A stretch of DNA of 8,664 nt, taken from Nitrospirota bacterium (lineage in GTDB: Bacteria; NPL-UPA2; JAGMAN01). Location: positions 1 through 8,664 of the forward strand of contig JAUWHM010000071.1 in assembly GCA_030605915.1 (NCBI GenBank), in the 5' to 3' direction. The notes under the pieces were generated by a model that was not told where the DNA came from, ran no database searches, and saw only the letters and a list, made by a program, of their open reading frames with translations. Below, piece by piece: positions 1 through 4,505 of the stretch (position 1 is the stretch's first letter; each line of letters opens with the position of its first letter). The translations under genes were made by a program, and so were the position numbers.

Positions 1-134
1 GCCGGGGTGAGCTCGGGAAATTCGGTGACTTGAAGCTCACCATCGATGCGAAGCACCGGAGAAGACCCGACGCTTAAGTGCAGGTCAGAAGCACTGCGCT
101 CGACCATCATCTTGAGAAGTTCATGAATATCCAT
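1..134 (-). CDS. pilT: Type IV pilus retraction ATPase PilT, N-terminal fragment cut by the window edge
   Basis: Only the first 44 codons are inside the window. The ATG at 134-132 abuts the TAA stop of the upstream anti-sigma kinase gene (TAAATG), so translation is probably coupled; no good Shine-Dalgarno site is visible. The peptide opens MDIHELLKMM and contains ASDLHLSVGSSP at residues 15-26, followed by VLRIDGEL at 27-34. This is the characteristic N-terminal PAS-like domain of PilT, where 'SDLHL..G..P..R..G.L' is strongly conserved. In the family, PilT is a cytoplasmic hexameric ATPase that depolymerises pilin and powers twitching motility. The Walker motifs lie beyond the edge, so catalytic integrity cannot be judged. 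PilB and PilU share related N-termini, but this short leader and motif spacing fit PilT best. Co-location with pilMN, pilO and pilP supports a T4P assignment. Confidence 0.86.
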   Translation of the reverse strand, partial: MDIHELLKMMVERSASDLHLSVGSSPVLRIDGELQVTEFPELTP

Positions 135-599
135 TTAAGTCTTAAAGTATTTGACCATCCTTAACACATTCCCGGCGGCTGGCTCGTGGCTATAACGGAC
201 CTCATCCATGAATGTCTTTATCACATATATACCCAGGCTTCCCATTGATACGCTGGCTAAGTATTTCTCCAGGTCGGGCTCGACCTGACTGGGGTCGAAC
301 CCCCTGCCCCGATCGGTCAGGGAGATGGATATCTTCTCCCGGTTGATCTTCACCCGCAGCTCAACCGGTCTATCCACCTCATCCTCCCGTCGCCACTCAT
401 ACCCAGTCCCCATCTCATCTTCTGTGCGATAAGAATGCTCAATGACATTAGTGCAGGCCTCATCTACGGCCATCTCTATCCTGGCCACCTCTTCCTCCGG
501 AAAACCAACTCTCTTAGCTATCTCGGCGATGACCTTTCTAATGAGGGCCAGGTAGACCGTCTCCCCCGGGGTCTTCAGGAATATCTTCCCCTCCACCAT
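135..599 (-). CDS. Anti-sigma-factor-type serine/threonine kinase (RsbW/SpoIIAB-like), second paralogue
   Basis: A 154-residue cytoplasmic GHKL-fold kinase of the partner-switching family. In the family such proteins bind either a sigma factor or other target, or phosphorylate a STAS antagonist on Ser/Thr. The N-box is IEMAVDEACTNVIEHSY (41-57), with the expected catalytic Glu at 47-48 and the Mg-binding Asn at 51. The G1 box is DRGRGFD (96-102) and the G2-like loop is GSLGIYVIK (120-128). It starts at ATG 599 behind GAGAGGTGA, and the upstream STAS stop (TAA, 612-610) adjoins this site. The protein closely resembles the other kinase in the window (2421-2906), sharing GFPEEEVA, the N-box, and the Y..H.P..GN pattern near the C-terminus, which indicates duplication. 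Its presumed partner is the STAS protein encoded just upstream. No sigma factor is nearby, so its binding target is unknown. Confidence 0.85.
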   Translation of the reverse strand: MVEGKIFLKTPGETVYLALIRKVIAEIAKRVGFPEEEVARIEMAVDEACTNVIEHSYRTEDEMGTGYEWRREDEVDRPVELRVKINREKISISLTDRGRGFDPSQVEPDLEKYLASVSMGSLGIYVIKTFMDEVRYSHEPAAGNVLRMVKYFKT

Positions 600-609
600 T
601 TCACCTCTC

Positions 610-966
610 TTACTTAAATGAGGTCAGTGCCTCTTTGGTCTGGTCGAATAGCTTGAGGACCTTAGAGAATCCAAGGACGCTGATAATTTTGTTGATCTTC
701 TCTGATAGGTTTACCAACCTGATGTCTCCTCCCTGGGGCCGCACTCTTTTGGCTATACCCATGAGAAGTCCGAGGCTGGCACTGTTGATGTAGTCTAATC
801 CTTTTAAGTCCAGAATCAAGTTATAGTCCCCTGCTTCCACCAAGGAATTTAGCGTATTCTCCAACTGGGAACTGGTATGGGCATCAAGGAAACCACTGAC
901 ATCAACCACCTGAACTATCCTTGTCCCCAGGTCAAAGGTTCTGGTAGAGATCTCACAGCCAATCAA
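610..966 (-). CDS. STAS-domain anti-anti-sigma-type protein (RsbV/SpoIIAA-like), second paralogue
   Basis: A 118-residue single STAS domain. In the family it sequesters the anti-sigma kinase when unphosphorylated and is released when the kinase phosphorylates a Ser/Thr; a PP2C phosphatase resets it. Strand and helix landmarks are VVDVSGFLDAHTSSQLE (20-36), NLILDLKGLDYINSASLG (49-66) and the RLVNLSEKINKII segment (83-95). The phosphoacceptor region reads N61-S62-A63-S64, whereas the classic motif is D-S-S/T-G, so the Asp and Gly are both changed; S62 or S64 could be the acceptor. The start is TTG at 966, chosen because AAGGAGG lies 6 nt upstream and because the resulting MIGCEI N-terminus matches the paralogue at 2919-3299. 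It sits 34 nt after the phosphatase gene and 10 nt before the kinase gene, in one operon. Confidence 0.84.
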   Translation of the reverse strand: MIGCEISTRTFDLGTRIVQVVDVSGFLDAHTSSQLENTLNSLVEAGDYNLILDLKGLDYINSASLGLLMGIAKRVRPQGGDIRLVNLSEKINKIISVLGFSKVLKLFDQTKEALTSFK

Positions 967-972
967 TGCTTG

Positions 973-979
973 CCTCCTT
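973..979 (-). promoter_or_regulatory. Shine-Dalgarno site supporting a TTG start
   Basis: The minus strand reads AAGGAGG at 979-973, then six bases, then TTG at 966-964. This strong site, together with the MIGCEI N-terminus shared with the upstream paralogue, fixes a TTG start for the second STAS gene. Confidence 0.7.
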
Positions 980-1000
980 CGCTTGCAGCACTCTTACGTG

Positions 1001-2404
1001 TCATTTAGCTCTCAGGACTATGAGGGTTATATCATCGTGTTGTTTGGCCGAACCAGCAAACTTGGTCACCTTCTCAGTTATCCTCTTCATTAGTGGCTCC
1101 GCGGCCACCTCCCCGTTCTCCACCACTGTCTCAACCAGCCGCTCCAATCCAAACTCCTCCTCCTTCGGATTCATGGCTTCCGTCACTCCATCAGTATACA
1201 GAATAAGAGCATCTCCCGAATTTAGCTGGACTGTGCTTTCCTCAATAATCTGGCTAAACATCTCTCCACTATCCATCCCCAGGGCCATTCCCTCATCGCG
1301 TAGTAGTTCATGCTCTCCTTTCGCTTGATGATAAAGGATGGCTGGGTCATGGCCAGCCCGGGCCCAAGCCAGCGACCTATTCTCAGTATTCAAGATGGCA
1401 TAGAACAGGGTAATGAAAGTGCCCGGCTTCAGGTCCGGATAGAGCAATCTATTCACCCGGGCTAAAACCTCCTTGGGGGACCTCTCCCCGGGAGCTTCGC
1501 TCCTCAAAATGGTTCTCACCATGGTCATGACTAAACCGGCTGGGACTCCCTTCCCGGAGACATCTCCAATAACCAAGCCCAGCTCCTGCGCGCTTACGGG
1601 AATATAGTCATAGTAGTCTCCCCCTACTTCCTCAGCCGAAATATTGCTTCCCACAATATCGAATCCGGGTAGCTGGGGAGAGCCATCAGGCAGAAGAAGC
1701 CGTTGAATGTCTCTGGCAATCTCTAATTCTCGCTGCATACGCTGCTTCTCGGCCATCTGGAGGTAGAAGTTGGCATTTTGAATGGAGATTTGGGCCTGAC
1801 TGGCTAAGGTTGAATATAGCCTTAAGTTAGTTTCGAAGTGGCTCGCCTCTTCGCCGTAGAGATTGACGATTCCCTCCACTTTGCCCCCTACCAGGAGAGG
1901 AAGGGAGAGCACCGTCTTTGTCTCCCCGGCCAATAAGGAGTCCTTAGGGGATGTCTTTATCCGTTCGTGAACCCTTATATCCTTAATGATGGTTGGAGCC
2001 AGATTTCTGAGCACTTCCCCCACCAATCCCTCCCCTGATTTAAAACGAGCTTCTCGCAGGGCTTTCTTATCTATACCGGAAGCCAATTTACAGATGAAAT
2101 TATCACCCTCTTTGACTAAAAGGCATCCCTTTCGGCTGGGGGTCTGTTTGATAAATTTCTTCAGGATCAAGACCAATAAATCCTTCTTGGTAACCACACA
2201 ACTTAAATCACGCACGGCCTCATTGAGGAGGTTGAGTTCGGCTTCAGCCAGGGAAAGACTCCCTCTTAAGGCCTCTGCATTATCATTCAGTCTATTTATC
2301 TCCTTCCTCCCTCTGACCACCCTCGCTGTGAAGATCACCGTTAAGAAGATGAGCAGAAGCAAGAAGACTCCACCCAGAACTAAAGGTTCCCTAACTAAGT
2401 CCAT
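1001..2404 (-). CDS. Membrane-anchored GAF-PP2C (SpoIIE/RsbU-type) serine phosphatase
   Basis: A 467-residue protein. One N-terminal transmembrane helix covers about residues 8-30 and is followed by a likely coiled coil (about 32-66), a GAF sensory domain (about 68-212) and the helical linker typical of RsbU-like enzymes (AEKQRMQRELEIARDIQ, 218-234). The SpoIIE/PP2C catalytic domain spans about 245-467. Metal-site motifs are intact: GGDYYD (261-266), GDVSGKGVPA (280-289), RAGHDP (349-354), YTDGVTEA (403-410) and KQHDDITLIV (454-463). In partner-switching systems these Mn/Mg phosphatases dephosphorylate STAS antagonists, which then release the target from the anti-sigma kinase. The GAF domain, tethered near the inner face of the membrane, probably carries the input signal, and its ligand cannot be deduced. 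The gene lies between two STAS/kinase pairs and could serve both. The start is ATG 2404, 16 nt after the upstream kinase stop, with only a weak purine-rich site (GCGAGAG). Confidence 0.9.
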   Translation of the reverse strand: MDLVREPLVLGGVFLLLLIFLTVIFTARVVRGRKEINRLNDNAEALRGSLSLAEAELNLLNEAVRDLSCVVTKKDLLVLILKKFIKQTPSRKGCLLVKEGDNFICKLASGIDKKALREARFKSGEGLVGEVLRNLAPTIIKDIRVHERIKTSPKDSLLAGETKTVLSLPLLVGGKVEGIVNLYGEEASHFETNLRLYSTLASQAQISIQNANFYLQMAEKQRMQRELEIARDIQRLLLPDGSPQLPGFDIVGSNISAEEVGGDYYDYIPVSAQELGLVIGDVSGKGVPAGLVMTMVRTILRSEAPGERSPKEVLARVNRLLYPDLKPGTFITLFYAILNTENRSLAWARAGHDPAILYHQAKGEHELLRDEGMALGMDSGEMFSQIIEESTVQLNSGDALILYTDGVTEAMNPKEEEFGLERLVETVVENGEVAAEPLMKRITEKVTKFAGSAKQHDDITLIVLRAK

Positions 2405-2420
2405 ATAAGAATCTCTCGCT

Positions 2421-2906
2421 CTATTTCTTTTTCAGATATTTGGTCATGACCAGGATATTCCCCACTCCTGGCTTATGGGTGTAGTCAACCTCATCCATAA
2501 ACTCCTTGATGACATACACCCCTAAGCCACCGATCGGCATACTGGCCAGGTATTCATCCAGCTTGGGCACCTCATAGTTCTTCATATCGAATCCTTTCCC
2601 TCGATCGGTCATGGTAAGCTCTATCTTATGGCTATCGACCTTCACTCGCAAATCTATCGGTCTCTCCACATCGTCTTCTCGCCGGGAGAAGTATCCCCCT
2701 TTAAGTTCGATGTCTTTGGCCTCAATATAAGAGTGTTCGATGACATTGGTGCAGGCCTCATCCACCGCCATCTCTATCTTGGCCACCTCCTCCTCAGGGA
2801 ATCCCATCTTCTCGGCCAGATCAACGATTACTTTCCTCACCAAGTTGAGATAGAGGGTCTCCCCGGGGACCTTGAGGTGAACCTTCTCTTCATTTCTCTC
2901 AGCCAT
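2421..2906 (-). CDS. Anti-sigma-factor-type serine/threonine kinase (RsbW/SpoIIAB-like), first paralogue
   Basis: A 161-residue GHKL-fold kinase. The N-box is KIEMAVDEACTNVIEHSY (43-60), with the catalytic Glu at 49-50 and Asn at 53-54. The G1 box is DRGKGFD (101-107), followed by the GGLGVYVIK loop (126-134). In the family it phosphorylates a STAS partner and inhibits a sigma factor or other target. I place the start at ATG 2906 rather than at an in-frame GTG three codons upstream (2915), because AGGAGG occupies 2920-2915: it is correctly spaced 8 nt from the ATG but overlaps the GTG. The STAS stop codon TAG (2921-2919) overlaps the same Shine-Dalgarno site, so translation of the two partners is probably coupled. 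Compared with the second kinase it has a different segment around residues 61-75 (between the N-box and RRED). Confidence 0.87.
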   Translation of the reverse strand: MAERNEEKVHLKVPGETLYLNLVRKVIVDLAEKMGFPEEEVAKIEMAVDEACTNVIEHSYIEAKDIELKGGYFSRREDDVERPIDLRVKVDSHKIELTMTDRGKGFDMKNYEVPKLDEYLASMPIGGLGVYVIKEFMDEVDYTHKPGVGNILVMTKYLKKK

Positions 2907-2912
2907 CTTTCT

Positions 2913-2921
2913 CACCTCCTA
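2913..2921 (-). promoter_or_regulatory. Stop codon overlapping a Shine-Dalgarno site (start-deciding)
   Basis: The minus strand reads TAGGAGGTG from 2921 to 2913. TAG is the stop codon of the upstream STAS gene and AGGAGG is the ribosome-binding site of the kinase gene, 8 nt before ATG 2906. The arrangement rules against the GTG at 2915 and suggests stoichiometric, coupled translation of antagonist and kinase. Confidence 0.7.
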
Positions 2922-3299
2922 AACCTTGAAGGACGTTAAGGCTTCCTTCTGGTCCTCAAAAATCTTAATGATGCTGGAACAGCCTAAGACATCGGCAATC
3001 TTGCGGATCCTGAGAGGGAGGTTCACCAGCCTTAAGTCTCCTCCCTTCTCCCTTACCTTCCTGGCCGTAGCCAAGAGTACGGTAAAACCGGCGCTGGAGA
3101 TATACTCCAAGTCCTTGAGGTCCAGGATCAGATTATAGTTCCCCTCAGCAATGAGATTGTTTAATACCTCTGCCAGTTGAGAATAGGTATGGGCATCGAC
3201 GAAACCATTTACATCAACCACCTGAACCAATTTGCCACCGCCAGAGGCAGTGCTAGTGGCAACATCATAGCTCCTCGTAGTGATCTCACAACCAATCAT
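2919..3299 (-). CDS. STAS-domain anti-anti-sigma-type protein (RsbV/SpoIIAA-like), first paralogue
   Basis: A 126-residue single STAS domain, the antagonist partner of the kinase encoded immediately downstream. Landmarks are LVQVVDVNGFVDAHTYSQL (24-42), NLILDLKDLEYISSAGFT (56-73) and DLRLVNLPLRIRKIADVLG (88-106). The acceptor region reads S68-S69-A70-G71; S69 aligns with the first Ser of the classic D-S-S-G motif, so a phosphorylatable residue is available. It matches the second STAS protein in its MIGCEI start and its DQ.KEALTSFK end, but carries a Ser/Gly-rich extension at about 13-23 that the paralogue lacks. ATG 3299 is preceded by GGGAGG at good spacing. A possible promoter lies just upstream, so this gene may open a separate transcription unit for the partner-switching module. 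Confidence 0.86.
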   Translation of the reverse strand: MIGCEITTRSYDVATSTASGGGKLVQVVDVNGFVDAHTYSQLAEVLNNLIAEGNYNLILDLKDLEYISSAGFTVLLATARKVREKGGDLRLVNLPLRIRKIADVLGCSSIIKIFEDQKEALTSFKV

Positions 3300-3316
3300 G
3301 ATGTCCTCCCATCAAC

Positions 3317-3344
3317 ATTTTATCATAAACTGAAATTTTTTCAA
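3317..3344 (-). promoter_or_regulatory. Possible sigma-70-type promoter ahead of the partner-switching genes
   Basis: On the minus strand TTGAAA (3344-3339) is separated by 16 nt from TAAAAT (3322-3317). The site lies in the 47-nt gap before the first STAS gene, an AT-rich patch unlike the flanking coding DNA. Transcription would begin near 3310, giving a very short leader that starts at or inside the ribosome-binding site GGGAGG, which weakens the call. The adjacent TATGAT (3327-3322) is an alternative -10 but lacks a good -35. Confidence 0.4.
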
Positions 3345-3346
3345 GT

Positions 3347-3745
3347 CTATAACTTCTTTCTCCTTTCTAATTCCTTCCGGGCTATGTCCTGGAGGCTCTT
3401 CTCCTCCAAGCGAGTTTCGTCAAGGAGCTCGTTCAGAACTCCCACATACTCGCAGCGGCAATTCTCGCAGACGGGTATGAGGGGAGATTCTCGCTTTGGG
3501 AATATCCTCCCGTGCAGCTTAAGACACTCAGGGCAAGTCTTCTCATCCACTACCGCCCGGAACTGAATGTGCTCCAGCATGCTCGATTCCATGAGCCGCT
3601 GACGGTAACCATCCTTGGGCCGGGAAATGGTTGCCCTTTTCCACCGCGCCCCAGCCTGACTCTTTCTCACCAGGAACACAGCCACGAGAACGACGTCCAC
3701 TCCTAAAAGGATAAGAAGTAACGTAAGTAGAAGCCCGTATGGCAT
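3347..3745 (-). CDS. Small membrane-anchored protein with a Cys-rich motif resembling phage Mu F-like head proteins
   Basis: A 132-residue protein of unknown function. Residues 4-26 form one strong transmembrane helix. A basic segment follows (RKSQAGARWKR, 27-37), so by the positive-inside rule the C-terminal part is probably cytoplasmic. The core has C71-x2-C74, a GRIFP turn (79-83), then C93-x2-C96-x-C98 within ENCRCEY. The order 'D-E-K-T-C-P-x-C ... G-x-x-F ... C-R-C' resembles the C-terminal motif of Mu F/SPP1 gp7-type minor head proteins, where the Cys/His residues are thought to bind metal; a zinc-binding role here is inference. The C-terminus (about 105-132) is a charged helix. ATG 3745 has a strong site, GAGGAGGGG, five bases upstream. 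It lies between cheW and the STAS gene in the same direction. Nothing else phage-like is nearby, so it is not evidence of a prophage. Confidence 0.7.
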   Translation of the reverse strand: MPYGLLLTLLLILLGVDVVLVAVFLVRKSQAGARWKRATISRPKDGYRQRLMESSMLEHIQFRAVVDEKTCPECLKLHGRIFPKRESPLIPVCENCRCEYVGVLNELLDETRLEEKSLQDIARKELERRKKL

Positions 3746-3762
3746 TTCTTCCCCTCCTCGTT

Positions 3763-3793
3763 GCCCCGTTAGATGCTTGCTATCTAACGCGGC
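3763..3793 (-). other. Stem-loop spanning the cheW stop codon
   Basis: CGTTAGAT (3767-3774) and ATCTAACG (3782-3789) are perfect 8-bp inverted arms around a 7-nt loop. Three further G-C pairs extend the stem beyond one C/C mismatch (3763-3765 with 3791-3793). In the mRNA the stem holds the end of cheW with its TAG stop and finishes just before the ribosome-binding site of the next gene. There is no U-run after it, so it is not a standard intrinsic terminator; it could affect mRNA stability, processing or downstream translation. Confidence 0.5.
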
Positions 3794-4499
3794 GAACCAT
3801 CTTCTCTATATCCAGAATTCTAATTTGCTGTCCATTCAGTTTGTATGTCCCGCTGGTATATTCCCCCTCAGCCAATCGGATTTTCGCCAGTGGTATCTCT
3901 TTGATTTCCGATACCCGGTCGACCAAGATCCCGAAAACCATCTCCCCATTACTGACGATGACCACTTGCCCTGTTAGCTGCCTGTCCTGTAAGAGACCAG
4001 AGGGCTCACAGGGTTTGCTATCCACGGCTGCCTTCGGCGGCGATGAGGCACCGCAAAGCACAGCCGAAGCACCGCAAAGCACAGCCGAAGCAGTGCTGCT
4101 TCGCTGCAGTGCTGCTCCGCTAGCAGTGCCGTAAGGCAACGGGGCCTGGGAGAGGCGACCAGGGAGATGCCCCTCCTCTTCCAAGAAGCGGCCGAGGTCA
4201 ATTACTGTCAGCACAGTTCCCCGAAAGCTTATCACCCCCAATATATATTCGGCTCCGCCAGGCAACTTAACTATTTCTGGCAGACGAATAATCCCGGTGA
4301 CCTCTACTACCCTGAGGCCAAAGAGCTTCTCGCCACAGGAATCACGGGGAAACACAGCCGAAGCACCGCAAAGCACAGCCGAAGCAGTGCTGCTTCGCTG
4401 CAGTGCTGCTTTGCTAGCACGGCTGCCTTCGGCGGCAAGGGAAATGTTCATTAACTGAACCGTCTCCTCCCTCTCTTTCTTCTTAACTACCTTAGCCAT
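3780..4499 (-). CDS. cheW: CheW-like chemosensory adaptor with two repeat-derived insertions
   Basis: A 239-residue protein with a CheW fold split by two inserts. CheW normally bridges chemoreceptors and the CheA kinase. Recognisable segments are ETVQLMNISL (12-21), GEKLFGLRVVEVTGIIRLPE (56-75), YILGVISFRGTVLTVIDLGR (85-104), VVIVSNGEMVFGILVDRVSE (179-198) and the final hairpin NGQQIRILDIEKM (222-234). Residues 22-55 and about 121-164 are Ala/Ser/Cys-rich, foreign to the family, and are encoded by the repeats described separately. Removing both leaves about 161 residues, close to the usual CheW length, and joins ISL directly to GEKLFG as in a normal CheW hairpin. Both inserts fall in loops, so the protein may still fold. 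No CheA or receptor gene is in the window; the neighbouring receiver/kinase-like protein and the pilus genes suggest a role in pilus control. ATG 4499 follows the kinase stop by 6 nt with a weak AGGCG site. Confidence 0.83.
   Translation of the reverse strand: MAKVVKKKEREETVQLMNISLAAEGSRASKAALQRSSTASAVLCGASAVFPRDSCGEKLFGLRVVEVTGIIRLPEIVKLPGGAEYILGVISFRGTVLTVIDLGRFLEEEGHLPGRLSQAPLPYGTASGAALQRSSTASAVLCGASAVLCGASSPPKAAVDSKPCEPSGLLQDRQLTGQVVIVSNGEMVFGILVDRVSEIKEIPLAKIRLAEGEYTSGTYKLNGQQIRILDIEKMVRRVR
4008..4139 (-). repeat. In-frame repeat insertion R3, composite copy in the cheW central loop
   Basis: About 132 bp encoding residues 121-164 of the CheW-like protein, between the two halves of the fold. 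On the coding strand it holds a GCAGCACTG core shared with the other copies, a GCAGCGAAGC segment, two full 21-bp units (4069-4089 and 4048-4068; each encodes roughly SAVLCGA), and then a 19-nt block (4041-4023) identical to the left end of R1 and R2 but read one base out of frame (PPKAAV instead of AAEGS). Its left end has GCCTTACGGC, an inverted counterpart of the GCCGAAGGC end. The right boundary carries CCTGTGAG, also seen at the right end of R1; R2 shares CCTGTG. The exact left limit is uncertain by several bases. Confidence 0.75.
4048..4089 (-). repeat. Two perfect tandem 21-bp units
   Basis: The 21-mer at 4048-4068 is repeated exactly at 4069-4089 inside R3. One full unit (4363-4383) plus a 10-bp partial (4353-4362) occurs in R2, and none in R1. 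Being a multiple of three, unit number can change without shifting the frame, adding a seven-residue SAVLCGA-like peptide each time. Confidence 0.85.
4335..4436 (-). repeat. In-frame repeat insertion R2 in the cheW N-terminal hairpin
   Basis: 102 bp encoding residues 22-55 of the CheW-like protein. The coding-strand start (GCCGCCGAAGGCAGCCGTG and 17 more bases, 4436-4401) is identical to R1. The right end, TTTCCCCGTGATTCCTGTG, differs from R1 by one base. Between them it carries 48 bp absent from R1, made of a 16-bp GC-rich unit also present at 4400-4415 as a near-identical direct repeat (4384-4399), one 21-bp unit and a partial one. Palindromic parts include TGCTAGCA and a hairpin centred near 4387-4390 with GAAGCAG/CTGCTTC arms. 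Confidence 0.85.
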
Positions 4500-4505
4500 A
4501 ATCGC

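Noticed and set aside
966..1328. Plus-strand open frame opposite the phosphatase C-terminus
   Set aside because: It has no recognisable motif or ribosome site and lies opposite conserved PP2C motifs, so it is a shadow frame; the same holds for the other plus-strand frames.
2907..2915. GTG start at 2915 for the first anti-sigma kinase
   Set aside because: The GTG overlaps the AGGAGG site; the ATG at 2906 has proper spacing to it.
3347..3745. Prophage remnant because of the Mu F-like Cys motif
   Set aside because: The gene has its own transmembrane helix and ribosome site, and no other phage gene is nearby.
3763..3793. Intrinsic terminator between cheW and the next gene
   Set aside because: The stem-loop is followed by GGGGCAACGAGGAGG rather than a U-run on the transcribed strand, so it is listed as a stem-loop only.
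3974..4201. Alternative minus-strand frame of about 75 codons through R3
   Set aside because: It is an out-of-phase reading of the repeat; the CheW frame continues correctly on both sides.
4008..4440. CRISPR-like array
   Set aside because: The 21-bp units are directly adjacent with no unique spacers, are translated in frame, and no cas genes are present.
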